Positions 55,349 to 64,000 of a DNA stretch of 64,000 bases are shown here, piece by piece. This DNA comes from Adiantum capillus-veneris. Lineage: Eukaryota > Streptophyta > Polypodiopsida > Polypodiales > Pteridaceae. Under the pieces are notes generated by a model that was given only the letters and a program-made list of their open reading frames with translations, did no database searches and was not told the origin of the DNA. Location of the stretch: the NCBI GenBank assembly GCA_014529385.2, contig CM043942.1, positions 50,106,274 to 50,170,273 of the forward strand, written 5' to 3'. Within the stretch, counting starts at the first letter, position 1. The number at the start of each line of letters is the position of its first letter. Position numbers and translations under genes: made by a program.

Positions 55349-56626
55349 CTAGGAGTTCTCTTTATCTAGCTTCACTCTAATCAATAGGATCTTGGCTCCT
55401 CTGCTACTTTTATTGCTCATCAAATACCGAGGAATTCTATAGGCTGGTACTCTGTCAGAGTGGTTGATGCGTTGCATCACATTCTCTATGATTTTCTCCT
55501 CAACATTTACTTGGTTTTGTTCTAGATTCCCTCTTTGGTCCTCAAGATCAACGGTTTTCTTTTTCTCACTCGCATCATTCATCTTCTTCTGACCATCTGC
55601 ATAGAATTCAAAATTGTCAACTAGGTCAACTGCCACTTTGGTCACCTCCTCCAAGGTTTGGTATCTTTTCATGTATAGGTCCTTTTGGAGATTCTCATTC
55701 CTAAGCCCTTTGATGAAGCATAGGATCTGACGTTCTGGCGTGGCTAACTCTTGGGTAGGACATATAGCAACATATTGCTTGAAACACAGTATTGCATGTC
55801 GTAATGTTTCTGTTTCGCCTTGTTTAAATTCTTGAATCTTAGGAAGGGTGTTATGTTTTGTGCCTCTCTTGGTGAATTCTTGAACAAATTCATCCAACAT
55901 TTTCTCAATGGTTGTGAACTCTCTCCGGTTCAATAGTTCAAACCATGCTTGTGCATTGTCCTCCAATGTAAGTCCAAAACCCTCATACTGCGTGTGCAAG
56001 TCCTCTACTCGTTCTGCTCGTAGGACTTGCTTGAAAGCCGAGACATGGGTGTATGAGTCTCCTATGCCATTGTACTTTCTATTTACCCATTTTCTTAGTT
56101 GAGATGGTCTTATACTTTGGGGTGCAAAGTATGGAACCATACTCCTCTCTGGTATCGTTTTATCTCTCGTTATCGCTCTAGGGGGAAATCCAGGTGGTGG
56201 TCCCCTCTTTGGAATTCTCTTAGAGGTTCTTGTGTTTGGTGGATGTATATGAGGTCCTTCATTGACCAAATATCCACTCATCTCTAATTTGGTTCGCGGA
56301 TTTGTTCTTTCTACAGCTCTATATTCTCGTCCATGCTTGTCAACAAATAAAGATGTCCATTGTCGGTCGACCTTGTATGTATAGACATATAAGAGCTTGT
56401 ACTCTGTCAGCTCATCTGGGTAAGGCTCTAAGCAACTATAAAGGTTGAATTGATCTCCATTAACATACCTATATAGTCCTTCACTCTCATGGTTATACGT
56501 CCAAACTCTCTCCACAAAATTGGTCTTTATGTACTGTATGTTTGGAAGATCTATTCTGGGCGGGTGCTCATCTATCCCTGCAATCCATGTGCTTGTATAA
56601 GCTGAGTCTGAGTCTGATGTAGACAT
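55349..56626 (-). CDS. Element E gag, open reading frame of 425 codons
   Basis: From ATG 56626 (MSTSDSDSAYTSTWIAG). An N-terminal domain at about 30-110 (GLYRYVNGDQFNLYSCLEPY, then LLYVYTYK and DKHGREYRAVER) matches the N-terminal domain of C gag. After a Pro/Arg linker comes a Retrotrans_gag-type capsid at about 180-340 (LRKWVNRKYNGIGDSYTHVS, YEGFGLTLEDNAQAWFELLN, ILCFIKGLRNENLQKDLYMK). The tail is charged. It would form the particle, with capsid residues aligning one-to-one with the broken copy in C. An uninterrupted frame in an otherwise truncated element suggests recent origin or chance survival. Confidence 0.82.
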   Translation of the reverse strand: MSTSDSDSAYTSTWIAGIDEHPPRIDLPNIQYIKTNFVERVWTYNHESEGLYRYVNGDQFNLYSCLEPYPDELTEYKLLYVYTYKVDRQWTSLFVDKHGREYRAVERTNPRTKLEMSGYLVNEGPHIHPPNTRTSKRIPKRGPPPGFPPRAITRDKTIPERSMVPYFAPQSIRPSQLRKWVNRKYNGIGDSYTHVSAFKQVLRAERVEDLHTQYEGFGLTLEDNAQAWFELLNRREFTTIEKMLDEFVQEFTKRGTKHNTLPKIQEFKQGETETLRHAILCFKQYVAICPTQELATPERQILCFIKGLRNENLQKDLYMKRYQTLEEVTKVAVDLVDNFEFYADGQKKMNDASEKKKTVDLEDQRGNLEQNQVNVEEKIIENVMQRINHSDRVPAYRIPRYLMSNKSSRGAKILLIRVKLDKENS

Positions 56627-57917
56627 GACTTCTAGGTTTAACAGATCTAGCTTGTTGTAGTAATACCTCTCTCAGTGTGTCCGAGTGTTTTGGTCAAGGA
56701 AAATCCAAAACTATGTCCAAAACCGTGAGCGTTTTCTCACAATTCTCTCAAATTGTCGATTTTAGACACCCCTGACTTCCGGATGCATTTTGAGGTCATT
56801 TTACTCTAAGATCTGTAGTGCTGCTCTTAAGCTACGTTTTGATAAAAAAAGTTTTGGAATCGGAGTCCATATGTGAAAGTTATGACCAAAACAATGAGAT
56901 GTAATTTGGAAAGTTGCTCTATCTGATGTTTTTGCAAGTGGTCAGTTTGAGCCCAAAATTGGTGTGTGCACTCCTTAGGCAATGATAAACCCAGTGGTAT
57001 ACTTGGTTTCAAAAAATTTCTCAAATTTTTTTCCTCAGTTGTCTATTGCGATAGACTCACCAAGTACCCCTTGCAGATGTCCAAATGCACTCAAACTTTG
57101 TGTACAGGGTATAATGGGCCTTTTGAACCCAAATATGAAGTCAGATTTGAATTTTGATTTTTCTAGTGAATTTTTGAGCCTATCGCGATAGACTCACCAG
57201 AATGTTACTGGGATACAGTTTTTCAACTGTTTTCACAGATTTGAGTTCCCCCTTCTCTTGAGATACTACTCACCAAGTTTCAACCAATTTGGAATACTTT
57301 TCCTTTGTAACTTGCATCAAACAACAGTCTCTTTTCTGATCTTGTGAAGTAATCCTCTTAGATGCACTTACAATACTCCAAATTTACTCAAATTTTAACC
57401 ATAGGCTCACAACAACATGTAGAACAAGGCCCTAAGGTCAATTTTCAAAAATTTCAATTTTTGTGAAAAAACCCTTGTCTATCGCGATAGACTCAGCAAA
57501 TTCTTCAGTTTTGAAAATTTTTCAGATTTCTCTTCACCACTGTGTTCCCTATGCTCTGTACACCTTGCTCACCAATTTCCACTTGTTTTGGACTTTTTCT
57601 TAGGTCTCTAACTTCAACTCTAGAATTCTAAGTCTATCTGATCACTAGAAAATAGACATAGGATGACTTCCCAATGTCCAAAATCCACCAAATTTTGTGT
57701 GTAACCTCCTGAGAGGCTAAACAAGCTATGCTCTAGAGGGTTTTGAAAAATTCAGTTTCTTTGGCTCTGCTTTGAGTCTATCGCGATAGACTCAGCAAGT
57801 ACCCCTTTTATAGGTCAAACTTGAACTTTGACTATACCATTGTGTTCCAACACCTCTCCTTAGTCCTCCTGCCAATTTTCAAGTGGTTTGGACTTTTACT
57901 TTGTCAGTTAGACCAGA

Positions 57918-58097
57918 TCTGCCTAGTCTATCGCGATAGACTAATGAATTGGAGATAGACTCACAATCAAGCAAAACCCCTCATACCACATGTAAAACAC
58001 ATCAATACAAGGCTGCTCCCAAAAATTGAGTGTACTTGGACACCTGCTTGACCACCAAACCTCAAGTGTGGTGTTTAGAGTCTAAGTTCAGAGACAC
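57918..58097 (+). repeat. Inverted repeat, left arm (~180 bp)
   Basis: Reverse complement of 58523-58702 over its length with only a few differences (for example CAAGC against GCCTG near the outer end). The outer end contains the palindrome at 57924. Confidence 0.9.
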
Positions 58098-58522
58098 CAC
58101 ACACACACACACAGGAAAAGTCAACTCAAAATTGTGACTTCACTTTTAGATTCCCCTTACTCTCTTGTGTCTATCCCTCAAATTTCATGCAATTTGGATA
58201 CTTGATTTGTGTTTTGGGCCATTTTTAGTGTTTTTGTCAGAACCTGAATCTCTATCTGGGCTTTAGATTCACTTCTAGTGATCCAAACACCTTGAAATTT
58301 GGTGTGTATGCTATGTAGGCTCTACTTAAGCTATCCCTAGGAGGGATTTGCAAAATAAGGTCCATAGCTAAATATCCACAACCTATCGCGACAGGCTCAT
58401 AAAGTTTCCCAGTTTTGGTCTTTTTACAAAGTTCTCTTCACAACTAGTTTCCTTATCCTCTGTATAGTGAATACACAAAGTTGTGCAATGTTTGGACTAT
58501 TGGTCAAGGTCTTTTTACCACT

Positions 58523-58702
58523 GTGTCTCTGAACTTAGACTCTAAACACCACACTTGAGGTTTGGTGGTCAAGCAGGTGTCCAAGTACACTCAATTTTTG
58601 GGAGCAGCCTTGTATTGATGTGTTTTACATGTGGTATGAGGGGTTTTGCCTGATTGTGAGTCTATCTCCAATTCATCAGTCTATCGCGATAGACTAGGCA
58701 GA
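58523..58702 (-). repeat. Inverted repeat, right arm (~180 bp)
   Basis: Pairs with 57918-58097 across a spacer of about 425 bases. The outer end contains the palindrome at 58678. Confidence 0.9.
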
Positions 58703-58849
58703 GAGCCACTGGAAAGTATTTTTTTCTCTATTTTTGGATAGTTTATCTCCAATTCATCAGTCTATCTCCAATTCATCAGTCTATCGCGTTAGACTAGGCA
58801 GAGAGCCACTGGAAAGTATTTTTTTTCTCTGACCAATATAGAGCCAAGG

Positions 58850-60380
58850 ATGGAAGAAGAAAACGGCTTACAGATAGAAGACGACAACATGGAGGAGATG
58901 TTGGATGCCTTCTTCCAGACAAGCAAGGAGAATGCTAACGAAGCAGCACCAGAAGTCGTGCGCGTATCTCCTGAAGACATGTTGAGGAAGTTGGCACATC
59001 AACCAATCTATGAAGGCGCCAAAATATCTGTGCTTCGTACTTGTCTGGCGTTTTTGAATCTTCAGTCAGTGTATGGGTGGTCAGATGCAAGCATCACTGC
59101 TTTGTTTAGGTACGTAATTTACAAAAGAGATTTTCCGATTGCAATGGTGACGTGCTTAGGGAGACTTCTAATTTAATGTGGCTTAAACAGGTTGTTGCAG
59201 GAGAAACTTCTCCCGGCTGGCAATGAAATGCCCCCCTCCAGGCCAGACGCAAAGCAACTATTGACCTCAGTTGGCTTGGACTACAACAAGATTCATGCAT
59301 GTCCAAATGATTGCATTCTTTTTTGCAATGAATTCGTAGATTTTTTGTCGTGTCCTAAGTGCGGAGCAATGCGCTACAAACAAGATGCAGTTGGCGAGAC
59401 ACTGCCAACTAAAGTATTGCGGCATTTCCCTATTATTCCTAGGATAAAAAGAATGTTTCGTTGTGGTTCCATTGCAAAGTTGATGCAGTGGCATTCTACG
59501 AATAGATCCACTGACGCAACATTTAGGGTGCCCGTTGATTCAAAGGCTTGGAGGCACATTGAAGATACCTGGCCACATTTTAAGAGTGAACCACACAATT
59601 TGTGTTTGGACATGGCAATGGATGGAGTCAATCCATTTGCCTTGAGAAGATCATCATGGAGCACTTGGCCTGTGTGCCTTATCAATTACAACCTCCCGCC
59701 GTGGCTTGCCATCAAGAAGGGTCATTTGACATTAAGCTTGATTGTACCTAGTAAGTTCAAGGCAAAAAACATGGATGTTTATCTAGCTCCACTAGTTGAC
59801 GAGCTCCAGGAGTTATGGCATGGGATCGACATAGCAAATGCGGTTGAACCTGTAGAACAAGAGCATGCAAAGATCCATGGACTTCTTGTGTGGACTATGC
59901 ATGATTGTCCAGATACGGAGAAGCTTCTGGTAATGGTTCTTGATTTACAAAATTCTTGCTATTTGCAAGCACTTTGCCTTGGCCTGAATCATGCTTTAAT
60001 ATATGCACAGCTTACAACTTCGGGATACAATGCATGTCCAATTTGTAGGCCGTATTTGGATGTGCGCTATTCTGCCTCGCTTCGAAATACAATTTATCAA
60101 GGCCACCACCGTTATCTTCCAGATGACCATCACTTCCGCGAAGGTCAGCTTGGTCGCTTCGAATGTCGTCCTATGCATGTACAAGAGTGGCGTCGCCGAT
60201 GGGAGCAACATGAGGGGCAACCTATTCTAGGAATGAAACGTTTGTCCATTCTCCATACGTTGCCGTATTGGGGTGATCTACTAATTAACCATTTGCTGGA
60301 TGCAATGCATATATTCAAGAATGTGGGAGAGCTCCTCTAGAAGACAATCATGGGAATGAAAGACAATCGAGCTTCTCGTG
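58850..60380 (+). pseudogene. CACTA transposase, N-terminal and central part, two exons
   Basis: ATG 58850. Exon 1 ends at 59109 before GTACGTAA, and exon 2 starts at 59191 after TTAAACAG; the 81-bp intron is in phase (ALFR then LLQEKLLPAGNEMP). The Transposase_21 domain reads KIHACPNDCILFCNEFVDFL, CPKCGAMRY, LRHFPIIPRIKRMF, WHSTNRSTDATFRVPVDSKA, NYNLPPWLAIKKGHLTLSLI and GLLVWTMHDCPDTEKL. TAG at 60338-60340 interrupts the frame (Trp would fit), after which about 13 more codons are readable. The enzyme would cut and join transposon ends; the interruption and inversion make it inactive. Confidence 0.85.
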
Positions 60381-60690
60381 GGTAGATACTTCTCAATCAT
60401 GCAAACTACCTCAATGGAGTTAGCCCTTGCGACTGCAATAGATTCCTCTCGTATCTCCTTGGAAGAGATCCACCGCACTAGCTCTGAAATTGTGTATATG
60501 CAGGTCCACACTTCCTCCATTAAACACCCCTTGATTGCAACTGGAAGAATGAACTGCAAGAACTTATGCCAGTCGTGCGATTTCAGTCCTGACAGTTGAT
60601 CGTCACACGGGTGAATGCTATCTTGAGACATCACATATATCCTGTTGGCATCTTGAACTCTGAAATCACCCTTTTAACTTGTGGCTCCTC
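60381..60690 (-). pseudogene. Inverted segment of the CACTA transposase
   Basis: On the minus strand, from about 60634, it reads SGLKSHDWHKFLQFILPVAI, then WISSKEIREESIAVARANSI and CMIEKYLPTR. This is the conserved block (KSHDxHxxxQxxLPxA, then an xxEKxFPP-like end) that in CACTA transposases follows the catalytic region, here on the opposite strand to both neighbours. Confidence 0.75.
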
Positions 60691-60770
60691 GCTTTTTAGC
60701 AATACCCATGGCTCTCTTGGAAGCTTTGCTTGGCCAGCTGCATTGGTGAAAGTCAGTTAGGCGGTTTGAG

Positions 60771-61266
60771 ATGTTTTTGTTGGATGTGAAGTGGTTCAAG
60801 GTGATTACTTCTGGTCGCAATGCAACGGTACGCAGAGATGGAAACAAGCTTGTGCAAATAGATTCTACAAAGGTTTGGATAGATGCAAGCGACACATTTG
60901 CTCCCCGAACATTGAGAGCAAGTGGTCTTTGTACTGGACCCTCGAGAGCGACAATGGTGGTTTGTGGTTCAGGTTGATCCAAGAAATAAATGAGTATTTG
61001 AAGGGCAAGAGCTCCTGGAGGAAAGTCGGTCAGACGACGCAGATACTATTGTGACATTAGATGAGATGGGCGAAGGTATGGCAGAGGAAGCTGACAGATA
61101 TACGAGGGATGACGTAGACGAGGCAGATATCACACTTGTAGATGAAGATGCAATGGATGAAGACAATCTGCCAGAACGAGTTGGGGCAATGTTATTTCTG
61201 TGATTAGAGATAGACGATGATACAGTGCAAGATCTTATCGATGATGCCTCACTCGTCAAGGCCTAG
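60771..61266 (+). pseudogene. CACTA transposase C-terminal domain
   Basis: Plus strand again: FLLDVKWFKVITSGRNATVR, then after a frameshift near 60905 EQVVFVLDPRERQWWFVVQV, then a strongly acidic tail ending SLVKA at TAG 61264. The V.WFD...V.Y and QVFYL.D...W.VVQ outline is the usual end of this transposase family. Stops at 60991 (TGA) and 61201 (TGA). Confidence 0.75.
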
Positions 61267-61358
61267 GCCTATAAGTGTTTGTGTGAAGACGTTGATTTAA
61301 AATTAAGCTTAAAGTTAATTTAAACAAAGGTGTTCAGACGCTTTCTTTTAATTTCTTT

Positions 61359-61625
61359 GTGCAGGACTTTAGTATGGCAGACCAGTTTTCAGATCCCGCT
61401 TTTATGAGTGCAGATGCATTTATGGGCTTCGTCACACAGATGACGCCCAGTCAGATGGTAGAGGCGTCTCAGTACTGGGTAGCCAGAGGCAAGGGAACTA
61501 CGCCTCCGAGTTTTTTGGAGCAAGGGATTGCGCATATGTACATATACATGCATGGTGCATCAAATAAAGAATTTCCCATTTTTCAGAGCCAGGTGGTTAC
61601 GTGGGGCCCACATGTGTACAGGTAG
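61359..61625 (+). CDS. Small open reading frame after the transposase, unknown
   Basis: 88 codons, preceded by TTTGTGCAG, which could be a splice acceptor (just before GACTTTAGTATGG). Contains FMGFVTQMTPSQMVEASQYW. It may be the first exon of the second CACTA gene or a stray frame. Confidence 0.3.
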   Translation: MQDFSMADQFSDPAFMSADAFMGFVTQMTPSQMVEASQYWVARGKGTTPPSFLEQGIAHMYIYMHGASNKEFPIFQSQVVTWGPHVYR

Positions 61626-62754
61626 GACAGGGTGCACATAGTGCATCGATTTTCACTATTACCAGTACCACTATGTTTTTTCTACAATAAGGAGGAGCTG
61701 GTAGCACGTAAAACTTCTTGAGGAAGCTATCTGTGGGCCGACGACATGAGGTAAGCAGGTGCGTCAGATGGCATCGAGCGGCGTCAGGAGGTCGAACGGG
61801 GTCAATACTTGCACGCGGAGAAGTATGGACACGGCGTGGGTGTTTTCTTGTGATACTTATGCAGAAAGGTCATCATGAGGACCACTTTTTGGGGCCACTT
61901 CACGTGGTTGCGGGATGCATTATTTGGAAAAACTGAGTGTTAGGTGTGAGGATGATGCAAAAAGGTGACAACTATGCATTGCGAGGTCAGTTTTTGGCCT
62001 GTTCGGGGTCCGTTTGAGGTCATCTAAAAGGCCACGGGTGCCCAACTAATAAAGCTAAGTGTGGGAACTGAAAAAAATGAGATAAGACCAGAAAAAAACG
62101 TGGAGAAGAGAGGCGGAAACGTCGCAAGTGTGTTTTTACTATTTTTGGAGCATTTTTTGGCCCTAAACTGCTCATCCGAGGTCGGATTTGAGCACTGTGA
62201 CATTGTATGGTGGGGTTTTTGGGCGTTCCAGACGCAATGGCGCTATCCATTTTGCAAAATTTCTCATAGGTTTTTTGCTATCTTTCTGTGTAATCTTCTC
62301 CGGTGAGTGAAGCCTCTGCTTAACTTTGTGGTTGTATCTGGTGTATTTCCTCAATACTGTGTAAACTATTTGCCCCATTGGTGTTGGGCTGAGCTTCATT
62401 GAGTCTAAGCAACAACAATTTTCCTCCTTTGAGCTGAATTGAGAGTGTGTGTGTGAGTGTTGAGTGGGCAAGTGGGAAATCTCTCTCTTCTCACTCCGTT
62501 TGTGTGTTTCATGTCTCAGCCAGGCTGGTTGTGTAAGCCGAGTGGTGCCCCATAATGTGTGTATGTATCATCCCAAGAGTGTGTGTTGGGTCATTATAGA
62601 GGCGTTGTGTGTGTTTCCATCCCGCTCACAATGCCTATGGGGGGGACACCTATTGGGGGGGGGAGGGGGGGGGGGGGGGGGGGGACGCCTACGAGTCCGA
62701 CGCCTGTGAGGTCTCCCATCACGGCTGCTTCGACACCTAGGGTGTGGCAGAGGC
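61626..62754. other. No gene seen
   Basis: Mixed sequence between the CACTA genes with G/T-rich patches and TGTGTGTG near 62445. No motif was recognised apart from the poly-G tract. Confidence 0.3.
62655..62684 (+). repeat. Poly-G tract (G9 A G20)
   Basis: Nine G, one A, then twenty G, between GGGGGGACACC and ACGCCTACG. It lies in the Gly-coding lead of the second CACTA gene. Confidence 0.9.
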
Positions 62755-63417
62755 GGGTATGTCCTCATCTCCACAGCACAGGCGTACTCGTCGATTTCGG
62801 TGATCGTCAGGTGGAGGTGGTAGTTGCTGTGGAGGAGGGTCCACAGATGCTTCGACCTCTCCTCGCTCACGACCCCCGTCCTACCCAGGCACACCTCTCG
62901 ATACATCTCTTAGCACACCTCGGACACCTTGGGGGGCACACGATCCTAGTACCTCCAAGCTCTATATTGTACGAGCAGATGGTTATGTTGACATGGATAG
63001 AGTCGGGGCTGAGATGAGACAGCGGATTCGCCAGCTCACGGAGCTGCAGTTTTTTACCAGCATTCTGACGCCTTGGCCTGAGCAGGATCGCGACAAAATC
63101 AATTATATAGTGGAGACCACCATGAGAGAGTATCAGCCTGCTCCGGGTTCAAAGGATCTTCCGAGGAAGTGGATCAAGGGTGTTGCACGGGACACCGTGA
63201 AACATCGACGAGATACAACTTGGCAGGTTCTCAGGACCGACTCACCGAAGCCTTCAGGCATCCCACACGAGACGTGGCAGCAGATTAGGGAGGATGAGCG
63301 GAGAGCGAATACACGGTTCAGATAGCAACGTCACGCCGTGCAGATACGACAGATGATCAGGGGGACATCTCATCTTAGCAGCGGAGGCTTCGACACCTTT
63401 CACTATGAGTTTGTGAG
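62755..63417 (+). pseudogene. Second CACTA gene (Ptta/En/Spm-like protein)
   Basis: Frame with a Ser/Thr/Pro/Gly-rich lead (one TGA near 62803), then KLYIVRADGYVDMDRVGAEM, LTELQFFTSILTPWPEQDRD, KPSGIPHETWQQIREDERRA, a TAG at 63323 and, still in frame, HAVQIRQMIRGTSHLSSGGF. The order 'KPxGxxxxxW...RR...HxxGxxxF' matches the C-terminal part of plant Ptta/En/Spm (Transposase_24) proteins, which accompany CACTA transposases and are thought to bind the ends. Confidence 0.6.
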
Positions 63418-63420
63418 TTT

Positions 63421-63792
63421 TCAATCCAATCCTAGCTATGGCGTTTTTTTAAACGTGATGAATCGTGTATTCTTATTACTTTGATTTTTGTATAAACGTA
63501 GAATCTTGCAATGCATCGAGCTTTGATACGCCAGGAGGAGACAGATGGATATCGCAGAGGTATCTATGAAGTATTGAATGATCTTGATTCTTTAGGAGAG
63601 ACTGTAGACTGAGAGGCCTTAGAGTCTCGCTGATCGATTGAGGTGAGACGTTAATATGTGTGAGTTGATTTAATTAAATAAGTACATGTGAAGTATATCA
63701 ATACTAATTTTATGACTTGTCCTATGTGCAGGTTGTGACACGTAGTCATCAGTGGATTTCATATATATGTTTTGTGAAACACAGACACGCTT
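63421..63792. other. No gene seen
   Basis: AT-rich sequence following the second CACTA gene; possibly an intron with a short exon near 63505-63610 (ATGCATCGAGCTTTGATACG onward), not supported by motifs. Confidence 0.25.
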
Positions 63793-63990
63793 CTATCTCT
63801 TTTTTTTGTATAGACATGGTTATGGTTATTGTTCAGACATGGTTATGGTTATTGTTTTCCTTATGGTTATGGTTATTGTCATTGTATAGACATGGTTATG
63901 GTTATTGTTCTTGTATAAACATGGTTATGGTTATTGTTTTGTTTATGGTTATGTTTAACTTTATGGTTATGGTTATGGTTATCATTATAG
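63793..63990 (+). repeat. GGTTAT-type minisatellite at the window end
   Basis: ATGGTTATGGTTATTG-type units repeated with CATGGTTATGG, TTGTTTTG and TTGTATAGA interruptions. It is not the plant telomere unit (TTTAGGG). Confidence 0.9.
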
Positions 63991-64000
63991 TTTTTATCAA

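Larger units (their letters stand above)
57041..58795. repeat. Palindrome array of element E (GTCTATCGCGATAGAC type)
   Basis: Sites: 57041-57056 (one mismatch), 57180-57193 (core only), 57477-57492 (16 bp perfect), 57774-57793 (20 bp perfect, GAGTCTATCGCGATAGACTC), 57924-57943 (20 bp perfect, TAGTCTATCGCGATAGACTA), 58382-58395 (decayed), 58678-58695 (18 bp perfect) and 58778-58795 (one mismatch). Centre intervals are about 137, 299, 299, 150, 455, 298 and 100. Confidence 0.93.
54480..58837 (-). mobile_element. Ty3/gypsy element 'E', relative of element C, leader and gag only
   Basis: Minus strand: a 2.2 kb leader with palindromes (58837-56627), an open gag (56626-55349), a decayed gag tail with knuckle remnant (to about 54700) and a charged segment comparable to the C gag tail (to about 54500). 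Pol, LTRs and primer site are absent from the window, so both ends are truncated. The link to C rests on the shared gag N-terminal domain, a similar capsid, and the shared palindrome core. Confidence 0.78.
56627..58837 (-). other. Element E leader: diverged ~300-bp repeats with palindromes
   Basis: Phrases of the type CCAATTT..A.TGGTTTGGACTTTT recur at about 57271, 57569, 57870, 58176 and 58477 (steps 298, 301, 306, 301), and CAAA.TTTGTGTGTA-type phrases recur in between. Palindromes sit at fixed places in this frame. No coding potential was seen. Confidence 0.78.
58850..63420 (+). mobile_element. CACTA (En/Spm) DNA transposon, rearranged; termini not identified
   Basis: Contains a TNP2/Transposase_21-type transposase (58850-61266, with an inverted middle part) followed by a second gene with a Ptta/En/Spm (Transposase_24)-like C-terminus (62755-63417). 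No CACTA-starting inverted ends were found, so the limits given are those of the coding parts. Confidence 0.72.

Noticed and set aside
55349..56626. Host gene on the minus strand
   Set aside because: The capsid part aligns motif by motif with the element C gag, so it is an element gene despite its open frame.
57041..58795. Palindromes as subterminal repeats of the neighbouring CACTA transposon
   Set aside because: Possible in principle, but similar palindromes occur in the leader of element C far from any CACTA gene, and the array lies directly upstream of the E gag in the same position as in C.
62568..62906. Minus-strand frame with a proline run
   Set aside because: The proline run is simply the poly-G tract read on the other strand.
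63793..63990. Telomeric repeat
   Set aside because: The units are GGTTAT-like and irregular, not TTTAGGG or TTAGGG.

Overview
The window is nuclear DNA of a land plant with a repeat-rich genome. The evidence is Ty1/copia elements, chromodomain Ty3/gypsy elements, a CACTA (En/Spm) transposon, a decayed pentatricopeptide-repeat (PPR) gene and a short GT-AG intron that keeps its reading frame. The PPR wording and the element families would suit a non-seed plant such as a fern or lycophyte, but that is only an impression. About 50 of the 64 kb is mobile DNA in nested layers. I saw no rRNA, tRNA, CRISPR or organellar gene cluster.

Layout. (1) 1-11928: a minus-strand copia element (Copia A) split by a young Ty3/gypsy chromovirus, G1 (1863-10767), with near-identical 1.59 kb LTRs and a 5-bp target duplication ATTGT. 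(2) 11929-12960: unrecognised sequence and a gypsy gag fragment. (3) 12961-18166: a structurally complete copia element (Copia B, minus strand, 319-bp LTRs) with no target duplication and unrelated flanks. It interrupts the 5' LTR of (4) element C, 18167-36632, an 18.5 kb Ty3/gypsy element with a tRNA-Asp-type primer site and a decayed gag-pol. C also carries an extra zinc-binding domain in its integrase region, a second protease-like domain behind the integrase, an internal polypurine tract, and an additional 3' coding region with a coiled coil. (5) 36633-46656: chromovirus D with 2.8 kb LTRs, whose 5' LTR carries C. (6) 46657-53940: the only stretch with host-like genes: a broken acidic reading frame, a PPR pseudogene, a purine-rich 278-bp tandem duplication, and a minus-strand gene with two exons joined by a 70-bp intron. 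(7) 54480-58837: element E (minus strand), a relative of C with an open gag and a 2.2 kb leader. (8) 58850-63420: a CACTA transposon with an internally inverted transposase segment. (9) A GGTTAT-type minisatellite closes the window.

Most interesting signal. C and E both carry arrays of long perfect or near-perfect palindromes centred on ATCGCGAT, in the leader before gag, in the C LTR, and in the C non-coding block before its accessory reading frames. C uses arms of the type GGTACACCGATCG and E uses GAGTCTATCG. The arms differ between the two elements but stay self-complementary within each, as expected for a site kept by selection for dyad symmetry. Spacing follows a diverged repeat of about 300 bp, with half steps near 150 bp. 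Together with the duplicated integrase zinc module, the post-integrase protease and the accessory reading frames, this points to a little-described lineage of giant Ty3/gypsy elements.

Limits: everything was read by eye. Family calls rest on motifs, and LTR comparisons were made block by block rather than by computed alignment.
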